NCBI GenBank assembly: GCA_012271125.1
Contig: JAAXHB010000070.1
Coordinates: forward strand, 1 to 13,270
DNA from: Actinomycetota bacterium
GTDB lineage: Bacteria; Actinomycetota; Acidimicrobiia; Acidimicrobiales; Aldehydirespiratoraceae
Length of the DNA: 13,270 bases
Direction: 5' to 3'
Each line of letters opens with the position of its first letter. Within the stretch, counting starts at the first letter, position 1. Below are positions 5,185 to 11,389 of this stretch, one piece after another. The notes under the pieces are model-generated. The model was not told the DNA's origin. It did no database searches and was given only the letters and a program-made list of their open reading frames with translations. Both the position numbers and the translations under genes were made by a program.

Positions 5185-8080
5185 GGAGGCGTTCCCCTTC
5201 GTGATCGAAATGAGCGTGATGCTCCATGACTGTTCCGGTAATGCGTTCGCCGCTGACCCGCACGATTGTCAGCTTCGTCCCCGCCGTCGCAAGGTCTGCA
5301 TCAACTTGTCCTAGACAAATCGAGCGGCCCAATGTCGGTGACATACGTGACGAGGTGATCCGTCCGGCAATGACGTTGTTGTCGTGGATGCTGTTGTCGT
5401 CGTCATTGTCATCGTTTATGTCGTCGCTGCTGTTGTCGTTGGTATTGCCACGGACGATTTGGGCGGCTTCTTCGGGAACCTGATTCGGGTCATCAGGCTG
5501 AATTGCCACGATCAATGGCAGCGTCTGTGACGTTGCCCAGGCAAGCTCGGCTTTGCCGGCGAAGTCGTCCTTGTCGTGCTTGATGAGCATGTTAAGGCCT
5601 GTCGAGGGTGCTTTCGTGAGGCCGTCGGTGTCTTGACCGACAATGAAGTGCCCTTTTTCGAGGCGCATGATGCGTTGGGCTTCGAGTCCAAATGGTGAGA
5701 TGCCGAGGTCGCTTCCGGCGTCGATGAGCGTCTGCCATACGTGGAGGCCGTGGCCGGCGGGGACGTGGAGTTCATAGGAGAGTTCGCCGGTGAAGCCGAT
5801 GCGCCACATGAAGCAGTCGTCGATGCCGGCGATTGTGGCCGAGCGCACCTCCATGTAGGGGAACGCTTCGGGCGACAGGTCGACGCCGGTGGTGACACGG
5901 GTCATGAGCTCACGGGCTTTGGGGCCGGCGACATTGATGCTGGCGTAGGCGGTGGTGACGGGTGTGACGTGAACTTGCCAGTCGGGGCGTTCGGTTTGGA
6001 GCCAGTTTTCGATCCATTCCCAGACGCTGGCGGCGCCGGAGCTGGTGGTGCTCATCATGTAGTGGTGCTCGGCGAGGCGTCCGGTCACGCCGTCGTCGAG
6101 CACGACGCCGTCTTCGGCGCACATCATGCCGTAGCGGACTTTGCCGATGGGGAGTTGTGACCATTTGTTGGTGTAGAGCAGGTTCAACAGCTTGGGGACG
6201 TCAGGGCCGCGCAGGTCGAGTTTGCCGAGGGGAGTGACGTCGATGATGCCGACGTTGTTGCGGACGTTGCGGACTTCGGCGGTGGGGTCGCCGTAGTGGT
6301 CGGGGCGAATCCACTGACCCGCGAGGATCGTGTGGACGCCGTTGGCTTCGTGCCAGGGATGCATCGGCGAGACTCGGACTGGTTCGAAGACCCGCCCGGC
6401 GAGCGCGCCGAGGCTGATCGGCGCATAGGGGGGGCGCCATACGGTGGTGCCGACTTCGGCGATTGTGGATTGGGTGGCTTCGGCGACGACGGCGACGGTG
6501 TTGACCGTGGAGAGCTTGCCTTGGGACGGGCCCATGGTGGAGGTTGTGTAACGCTTGATCAGCTCGACGGAGTCGTAGCCCTCTTTTGCGGCGTTGAGCA
6601 GGTCTTTTGAGCTGACGTCTTCGGAGTAGTCGACGATGCCGTGACTGTTGGAGCGGTAAAGCTCGGGGTGGTTGTTGCGGGGCAGCGGGGTGCGGATGTC
6701 GTTGGTCCAAGGGGGTTCGTTTGTTTTGGGCTTTGTGGAGCGGGCGGTTGTGGCTTGGAGGCGGTGGGCAACTGCGGCGGCTCGTTCGGCGGCGAGTTTG
6801 CCGGTGGCTTCGGCGTGGGCGCGGAGCTGGTCGAGGGTGCCGTCGCCGGTGATACCGCCGGTGGCTAGGACGTTGTCGGGTGGGTCGGTTGGGAAGAATC
6901 GAGCGGCTGCTGGGTCGTAGGTTGGGCGGTCGCCTGCCATGTTGAGTAACGACGTGGGTGCGGTCCAGCCGACTGCGGTGACTAGGAGATCGGCTTCGAT
7001 GAGCTTGCCGCCGGCGCTGACTTCTTTGACAGCGGTTTTGGTGCCGCGGATGCGGTTGAGTTCGTGTCCTTCGCGGGCGTCGATGTGGGTGACTTCTATT
7101 CCGGCGGCTTCGAGATCAGCTGCTGTGGCGTCGCCTTGGGGGTTAGCGCTGTAGACGACGGCTCGGTCGCCTGGGCTGACGCTGTACATGTTTAAGAGTC
7201 GCCGTGCTGCGGTGGAGGTAATAACGCCAGGGCGGTCGTTGCCTTCGAAAACGTAGGGGCGTTCGATTAGGCCGGCGGCGACTATGAGTGTTTTGGCTCG
7301 GGCTTTGATGAGGCGTTCGATGGCGATGGGGTGGTTGCGCTGGACTATGCCGACCCAGTTGTCTTCGTAGCGGCCTGTGACAGTTGAGTCGGTTAGAACT
7401 TCTACTGAGGAGGCTGTAAGGGCGGCTTTTAGTTCGACGAGGGTGGTCTGGTCTTTGGTGCTGTAGCGGAGGTGTCCACCAAGGTTGTGTTCGTGTTCGA
7501 CAAGCATGACTTTGGCGCCGGCAGCATCGGCGGCGAGGGCCGCTTGGATGCCGGCTGGTCCAGCACCGGCGACGACCACATCAGGGTGTGCGTAGCGCTT
7601 GTCGTGATAGCCGTGGGGGGTGTCGAGGTCGATGCATCCGCCTGGGGCGAAAGTGGCGAGGACTCTTTCATACGTGGGCCAGAGGTTGCGAGGCCACATG
7701 AAGGTCTTGTAGTAGAAGCCAGCGCTGAGGAATCTGCCAGCTACGGCGTTGACGGCTTTGAAGTCGTATTTGAGCGATGGCCAGACGTTTTGGGCTGAGA
7801 CGTTCATGTCTGCGGTGAGCTGGCGGTGGCCGGCTCGGACGTTGGGTTCGTCGCCAACTTGGACCATGAGATTCGGATCCCAATAGTCGGCGGTGAGGAT
7901 GCCTCTGGCTCGGTGGTATTTCATCGAGCGTGAGAACACCATCACGCCTTTGGCGGCTAGTGCTGAGGCGATGGTGTCGCCTTGGTATCCGGTGAAGCGT
8001 TTGTTGTTCCAGCGGAAGCGCAGTGGTTTTGAGCGGTCGATTTGCTCGTGCAGGGTTTGGGCGATGCGGCGCATGGTCAT
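5177..8080 (-). CDS. soxA: Sarcosine oxidase, alpha subunit
   Basis: 967 residues; the large subunit, which binds NAD+ and tetrahydrofolate and turns the methyl carbon released from sarcosine into 5,10-methylene-tetrahydrofolate. Domains in order: an N-terminal ferredoxin-like fold (about 18-95) without the cysteines of an iron-sulphur cluster, as usual in this family; the conserved AGFYYKTFMWP segment (about 120-130); a Rossmann NAD/FAD domain with GAGPAG (172-177) and the second part ending ATGGITGDG (406-414); a helical linker region; and a GcvT/aminomethyltransferase domain from about 565, with GVVLDDGV (658-665), GFTGELSYELH (762-772) and RLEKGHFIVGQDTDG (806-820). Residues 878-902 are an unusual Asn/Asp-rich insertion. 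The ATG overlaps the soxD stop as ATGA. N-methylglutamate dehydrogenase has the same subunit plan, so substrate is inferred. Confidence 0.95.
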   Translation of the reverse strand: MTMRRIAQTLHEQIDRSKPLRFRWNNKRFTGYQGDTIASALAAKGVMVFSRSMKYHRARGILTADYWDPNLMVQVGDEPNVRAGHRQLTADMNVSAQNVWPSLKYDFKAVNAVAGRFLSAGFYYKTFMWPRNLWPTYERVLATFAPGGCIDLDTPHGYHDKRYAHPDVVVAGAGPAGIQAALAADAAGAKVMLVEHEHNLGGHLRYSTKDQTTLVELKAALTASSVEVLTDSTVTGRYEDNWVGIVQRNHPIAIERLIKARAKTLIVAAGLIERPYVFEGNDRPGVITSTAARRLLNMYSVSPGDRAVVYSANPQGDATAADLEAAGIEVTHIDAREGHELNRIRGTKTAVKEVSAGGKLIEADLLVTAVGWTAPTSLLNMAGDRPTYDPAAARFFPTDPPDNVLATGGITGDGTLDQLRAHAEATGKLAAERAAAVAHRLQATTARSTKPKTNEPPWTNDIRTPLPRNNHPELYRSNSHGIVDYSEDVSSKDLLNAAKEGYDSVELIKRYTTSTMGPSQGKLSTVNTVAVVAEATQSTIAEVGTTVWRPPYAPISLGALAGRVFEPVRVSPMHPWHEANGVHTILAGQWIRPDHYGDPTAEVRNVRNNVGIIDVTPLGKLDLRGPDVPKLLNLLYTNKWSQLPIGKVRYGMMCAEDGVVLDDGVTGRLAEHHYMMSTTSSGAASVWEWIENWLQTERPDWQVHVTPVTTAYASINVAGPKARELMTRVTTGVDLSPEAFPYMEVRSATIAGIDDCFMWRIGFTGELSYELHVPAGHGLHVWQTLIDAGSDLGISPFGLEAQRIMRLEKGHFIVGQDTDGLTKAPSTGLNMLIKHDKDDFAGKAELAWATSQTLPLIVAIQPDDPNQVPEEAAQIVRGNTNDNSSDDINDDNDDDNSIHDNNVIAGRITSSRMSPTLGRSICLGQVDADLATAGTKLTIVRVSGERITGTVMEHHAHFDHEGERLRA
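5192..5199 (-). promoter_or_regulatory. Shine-Dalgarno of soxG inside soxA
   Basis: AAGGGGAA on the minus strand within the last codons of soxA, 7 bases before the GTG start of soxG. It decides that start and shows why the two genes overlap. Confidence 0.6.
5375..5449 (-). repeat. Asn/Asp-coding trinucleotide low-complexity tract within soxA
   Basis: Imperfect AAC/GAC/GAT-type triplets on the coding strand encode SoxA residues 878-902, where 17 of the 24 residues at 879-902 are Asn or Asp. The reading frame is kept. The flanks (EEAAQIV before, AGRITSSRMSPTLGRS after) are normal family sequence, so the tract replaces what is usually a short turn in the C-terminal folate domain. It looks like expansion by replication slippage. 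Confidence 0.75.
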
Positions 8081-8349
8081 GCTGGACCACCGCGTTTGTT
8101 ACCTGGGATTGGTGGTTCACGGAACTCGTTGGTGGCTGTGTTGCGTTCCAAGCTGAACCAGCGACGACATCCTGAGCGGCAATACCAGGTTTCTTTGAGC
8201 CAGTCGGCTGGGTTGTCCCGTATGTAAAGGTAGGCACGCCATTGTTTGGGATCAGCTGTAGCTGGGTCGGGGCGAGAGTGTGACTCGCCGCCGTAGCGCA
8301 TGTCGGCGGCGTTGCGAGGGCCGCAATGCGGGCACGGAACTAACAGCAT
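8077..8349 (-). CDS. soxD: Sarcosine oxidase, delta subunit (zinc-binding)
   Basis: 90 residues, the usual size. Structural subunit that binds one zinc ion. Visible ligands are Cys6 and Cys9 in the opening C-P-H-C-G, and the pair Cys57 and Cys61 in ETWYCRSGCRRWF. In characterised enzymes, and in most family members I know, the third ligand is histidine (W-x-H-x-x-G-C), so this one appears to have a four-cysteine site. The central W-R-x-Y-L-Y-I-R-D-N-P block is typical. The ATG at 8347-8349 overlaps the soxB stop by one base (TAATG), and its own stop overlaps soxA as ATGA, so the three genes are probably translated in sequence from one mRNA. Confidence 0.94.
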   Translation of the reverse strand: MLLVPCPHCGPRNAADMRYGGESHSRPDPATADPKQWRAYLYIRDNPADWLKETWYCRSGCRRWFSLERNTATNEFREPPIPGNKRGGPA

Positions 8350-9665
8350 TAGTGGCCTACCGCCGCGGCACCTTTTTCGCCGACTAGTTCGCCGGTTTCG
8401 AAGCGATCTAAGCCGAATGGCGCAATCAGTGCCGGGGTGCGTCCGGTGGCGGCAGCTTCGGCCATTTGCTCACCTGAGACGGGGCCGGCTTTGAAGCCGT
8501 ATGTGCCCCAGCCGACGTCGCATAAGAAGCCTTCGACGGGTGTGAAACCCATGACCGGCGAGTAGTCCGGGGTCATGTCGCACAGGCCGGCCCATTGGCG
8601 CAGCAGGCGCATGCGGGATACGCCGGGCATCAGTTCGAGCACGTGGCCGGCAAGTTCTTCTGTGAATTCAAGCGAGCCTCGAACCGAGTAGGAGGCGACA
8701 GAGTCGACCGCTGCGCCGAAGACGAGTTCGCCTCGGTCGGTTTGGCTGACGTAGACGTGCAACGTGCCGGAGACGACGACTGTCGGCAGGAAGACTTTGA
8801 CGGGTTCGGTGACGGCGGCTTGGAGTGGGTGGGTGGTGATCGGCAGCGCTACGCCTGCCATGTTTGCGATCAGCGACGCCCAGCCGGCGGTGCAGTTGAT
8901 GACGAGCGGGGCGGAGATGTCGCCTCGGTTAGTGCGCACGCCGGTGACTTTTGCGCCGGGGCCTTTGCCGTCGGGGTGGGGTCCGCCTTGGCAGATGATG
9001 TCGAGGACTTCGGTTTTTTGGTGGAGTTCGACACCGAGGGCATCGGCGGCTCGGGCGTATCCCCAGACGACGGCGTCGTGGCGGATGATGCCACCGGGTG
9101 GGTGGTAGAGGGCGCCGAGTATTGGATAGCGGGGATGGGTGGAAGTGTCGAGGCTGGGGGCGAGTTTTTTGATGTCGTCGGGGCCGATGACTTCGGAGTC
9201 GATGTTTTGGAGTTTGTTGACTTCGGCTCGCCAGTGCATCGTGCGTAGGGAGGAGTCGTTGTGGGCGAGGGTGAGGTGGCCTCGGACGCTGAGCATGACG
9301 TTGATGTTGAGCTCGGAGGTCATTTCGTTGTAGAGGGTGAGGGAGCGGTCGTAGAAGGCGACGCCTGCTGGGGTGAGGTAGTTGGAGCGCACGATGGCTG
9401 TGTTTCGGCCAGAGCCGCCGGAGCCGAGGTAGGACTTATCGAGCACGGCGACGTTGGTGATGCCGTGGTTTTTGGCGAGATAGTAGGCGGTGGCGAGGCC
9501 GTGGACGCCTCCGCCGATGATGACGGCGTCGTAGGATTTCTTGAGGTCTTGGGTGCGCCAAACTTTGGGCCAGGATTCGTTTTTTATGCCACGCCATAGA
9601 AGGCCTGCGGCTGAGTATTTGGCGGGACTTGTTGAGCCTGAGCCTGCTAGCCGCCCCAGTGCCAT
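8349..9665 (-). CDS. soxB: Sarcosine oxidase, beta subunit (FAD/FMN catalytic subunit)
   Basis: 438 residues; carries the amine oxidation site. It oxidises sarcosine with FAD and passes electrons to a covalently bound FMN, which reduces O2 to H2O2. The Rossmann FAD motif is at 45-60 (Y-D-A-V-I-I-G-G-G-V-H-G-L). It is followed by GSGGSGRNTAIVRSNY (81-96), and by G-G-I-I-R-H-D-A-V-V-W-G-Y-A-R, where His196 corresponds to the covalent-FMN histidine of the family. The C-terminal G-F-x-C-D-V-G-W-G-T-Y-G-F-K block is also typical. Family proteins usually begin near the K-Y-S-A-A-G-L-L segment (residue 16), so this start adds about 15 residues; no other ATG/GTG/TTG start lies between them. No strong Shine-Dalgarno is seen before the ATG. 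The reductase gene ends 34 bases upstream on the same strand. Confidence 0.95.
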   Translation of the reverse strand: MALGRLAGSGSTSPAKYSAAGLLWRGIKNESWPKVWRTQDLKKSYDAVIIGGGVHGLATAYYLAKNHGITNVAVLDKSYLGSGGSGRNTAIVRSNYLTPAGVAFYDRSLTLYNEMTSELNINVMLSVRGHLTLAHNDSSLRTMHWRAEVNKLQNIDSEVIGPDDIKKLAPSLDTSTHPRYPILGALYHPPGGIIRHDAVVWGYARAADALGVELHQKTEVLDIICQGGPHPDGKGPGAKVTGVRTNRGDISAPLVINCTAGWASLIANMAGVALPITTHPLQAAVTEPVKVFLPTVVVSGTLHVYVSQTDRGELVFGAAVDSVASYSVRGSLEFTEELAGHVLELMPGVSRMRLLRQWAGLCDMTPDYSPVMGFTPVEGFLCDVGWGTYGFKAGPVSGEQMAEAAATGRTPALIAPFGLDRFETGELVGEKGAAAVGH

Positions 9666-9699
9666 AAGTGCTTCAGACTACCGACACTGATCACGGTGG

Positions 9700-10119
9700 C
9701 TATTCGCAGATGACTAGAGGGATGTCCCTGTCGGTTTGAGCTTGGTATGCGGCGTAGTCGGGCCATTCTTGGAGAGCGACGGGCCAGAGTTCGGCTTTTT
9801 CTTCTGGGGTGGCTGTGCGAGCTGTTAGTTGGTGAAGTTCATCTTTGTCTTGGACTGTGACGCTTGGGTTGTCGAGCAGGTTGAGATACCACTTGGGATG
9901 TTTATCCGCGCCACCCATTGAGGCGACGACCAGATAAGTGTCACCATGCTTGATTCTGATTAGAGGTGTGCGGCGGAGGCTGCCTGTTCTACGACCGGTT
10001 GTGGTGAGGATGATGACACCCGCTCCTTCCCACTCGTAGCCGTCGACGCCATCAGTCGCTAGGTACCGGTCAACATGTTCGGCAATCGGCTCCCACGGAC
10101 TCGGCTCATATTCACCCAT
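9700..10119 (-). CDS. DDN-family deazaflavin (F420)-dependent nitroreductase-like protein
   Basis: 139 residues, a full-length member of the family named after the mycobacterial deazaflavin-dependent nitroreductase Ddn. These small split-barrel proteins bind reduced F420 (some bind other flavins) and reduce quinones, nitro-compounds or other acceptors. Diagnostic segments: LTTTGRRTGSLRRTPLI (38-54), VASMGGADKHPKWYLNLL (65-82) followed by D-N-P-S-V-T-V-Q, and the C-terminal WPDYAAYQAQTDRDIPLV (119-136). The natural substrate cannot be read from the sequence. It lies 34 bases before soxB on the same strand and may be the first gene of that operon. The 145-base upstream region separates it from the divergent nuclease gene. 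Its presence implies that the host makes F420, a trait common in Actinomycetota. Confidence 0.9.
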   Translation of the reverse strand: MGEYEPSPWEPIAEHVDRYLATDGVDGYEWEGAGVIILTTTGRRTGSLRRTPLIRIKHGDTYLVVASMGGADKHPKWYLNLLDNPSVTVQDKDELHQLTARTATPEEKAELWPVALQEWPDYAAYQAQTDRDIPLVICE

Positions 10120-10264
10120 CCCCGTGACCCTACCCCACTGTTCATCCCAAAAGTCCAGCTCAAGTCCGCTGCACCTCGGTAGGTCACAAACTTCATCACC
10201 CCGCTAGCCTTTTCACCGACATTGCACACCAGCGCATCAAGTCAACGACCCCAGGATTACCGCC
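10120..10264. promoter_or_regulatory. Divergent intergenic region between the DDN-like gene and the nuclease pair
   Basis: 145 bases that must drive transcription both ways. The plus strand is C/A-rich, contrasting sharply with the G/T-rich sequence to its left. I see an imperfect inverted repeat (GTGACCCTACC at 10124-10134 and GGTAGGTCAC at 10178-10187). There is also a direct repeat AAGTCCAGCT / AAGTCCGCT at 10151-10160 and 10162-10170, spaced 11 bases. Either could be an operator. A weak AGGA (10253-10256) precedes the ATG at 10265 by 8 bases. No convincing -35/-10 boxes were found. Confidence 0.35.
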
Positions 10265-11389
10265 ATGTCACTACAGGACGTCATTCTCGACATTCGCTCG
10301 ACTGAGTTGCCTAGGAGTGAACGCGCGATCCAACATCAGGTAATCCCCAGAATCCTTGCTCAGCTCGGCTGGGATCGCGATAACCCCAAGCAAGTTGCCT
10401 TTGAGTATGAGGTTGTTAATCGAAGGACGAAACAGACGGAGTGGGTTGACATTGCCTTACTTGATGACACTATGGGCAAATCCCAGCCTGTTTCATTCTT
10501 GGAAATTAAGGCACCTAGTAGGGATTTAAAGGTCGGCATGGGTCAACTAGAGGACTATGCATACCGTAAGGGAGTGAAGCTAGTTGCTCTAGCAAACGGT
10601 AAGGAGTTCTGGTTCTACTACGTTGACACAGTTGGCGATTTCGAGGACCGGCGAGTTGCTGTTGTCAACATCTTTGAAGATGACATCGACTCCATAGTTG
10701 GGACGCTGTCCACCTACCTCGGTAAACACAATCTGCTAAAGGGGCAATCCGAACGTTTTGCGCGACAAGAAGCTGAAAGAATCTTGCGCGAAAGAGAGAT
10801 TGTTCGAATACTTCCAACTGTGTGGCATGACATGTGTTCTTCCCCTAACGCAAGTTTGGTACAACTCGTTATTGAAGAAGCCAAGAACTACCGGATAACG
10901 CCAACAGAAGAGCACGTTACGCAGGTACTGCAAGGGCAACCAATTGTTGGAGTCTCGCCGACACCCTCACCTGTTAGACGGCCACCAAAGATCGATCGAC
11001 TACGCCCCGCTGCATCTGATGAAATACTTGCTCTAAGGTCTTCAAGAGATGCTTCACAAGTATTACATTCAATTCCAATCAGTTTTGAACTATTGGGTCA
11101 ATCTCACACAGCAGTTAAGTGGAACGAGGTACTAATCGGTGTTAGCAGGATTTTGGCACAACGGCACCCAGACATGTTTGAAGTCACATTAAAAGAACTT
11201 GACACGCCTACAAGACCTTTCGCATCACATAACCAAGACACCCACACGAGATCAGCATTGATAGGAGATACCGGTCTGCATATTGAGATCAACAAAAGCG
11301 CACCCGACATTTGTAAAACCGCATACAGAATGATAAAAGAGTTCCACTATGACGAAACCGAGCTCGTTATCTACTACAGACACCGCTGA
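10265..11389 (+). CDS. Standalone HsdR-N-like PD-(D/E)XK nuclease, paralogue A
   Basis: 374 residues. Residues 1 to about 150 resemble the N-terminal nuclease domain of type I restriction HsdR subunits. The core reads I-L-A-Q-L-G-W-D, then FEYEV, then V-D-I-A-L with Asp62, then L-E-I-K with Glu80 and Lys82, and Q-L-E-D-Y (Gln94, Tyr98), the Q-x3-Y motif common in this superfamily. So the PD-(D/E)XK site looks intact. A helical middle (about 150-225) holds ITPTEEHVTQVLQGQ (211-225). A proline-rich hinge (228-245) leads to a C-terminal module (about 265-374) with KWNEVLIGVSRIL. No helicase motifs exist, so it is not a complete HsdR. It is followed by a full-length paralogue and is probably co-transcribed with it. 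Codon use is A+T-richer than in all genes to the left, suggesting transfer. Function in defence is inference. Confidence 0.8.
   Translation: MSLQDVILDIRSTELPRSERAIQHQVIPRILAQLGWDRDNPKQVAFEYEVVNRRTKQTEWVDIALLDDTMGKSQPVSFLEIKAPSRDLKVGMGQLEDYAYRKGVKLVALANGKEFWFYYVDTVGDFEDRRVAVVNIFEDDIDSIVGTLSTYLGKHNLLKGQSERFARQEAERILREREIVRILPTVWHDMCSSPNASLVQLVIEEAKNYRITPTEEHVTQVLQGQPIVGVSPTPSPVRRPPKIDRLRPAASDEILALRSSRDASQVLHSIPISFELLGQSHTAVKWNEVLIGVSRILAQRHPDMFEVTLKELDTPTRPFASHNQDTHTRSALIGDTGLHIEINKSAPDICKTAYRMIKEFHYDETELVIYYRHR

Noticed and set aside
5375..5449. Frameshift or sequencing error in soxA
   Set aside because: The frame stays open and returns to exact family sequence on both sides, so an in-frame insertion explains it better.
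5741..6160. A 139-codon open frame opposite soxA on the plus strand
   Set aside because: Antisense shadow of the folate domain of soxA, with a Gly/Ala/Asp-biased product and no recognisable motif.
8595..9248. A 217-codon open frame opposite soxB on the plus strand
   Set aside because: It is antisense to a clearly conserved gene, its product is a low-complexity Gly/Val/Asp string, and it arises from the codon bias of soxB.
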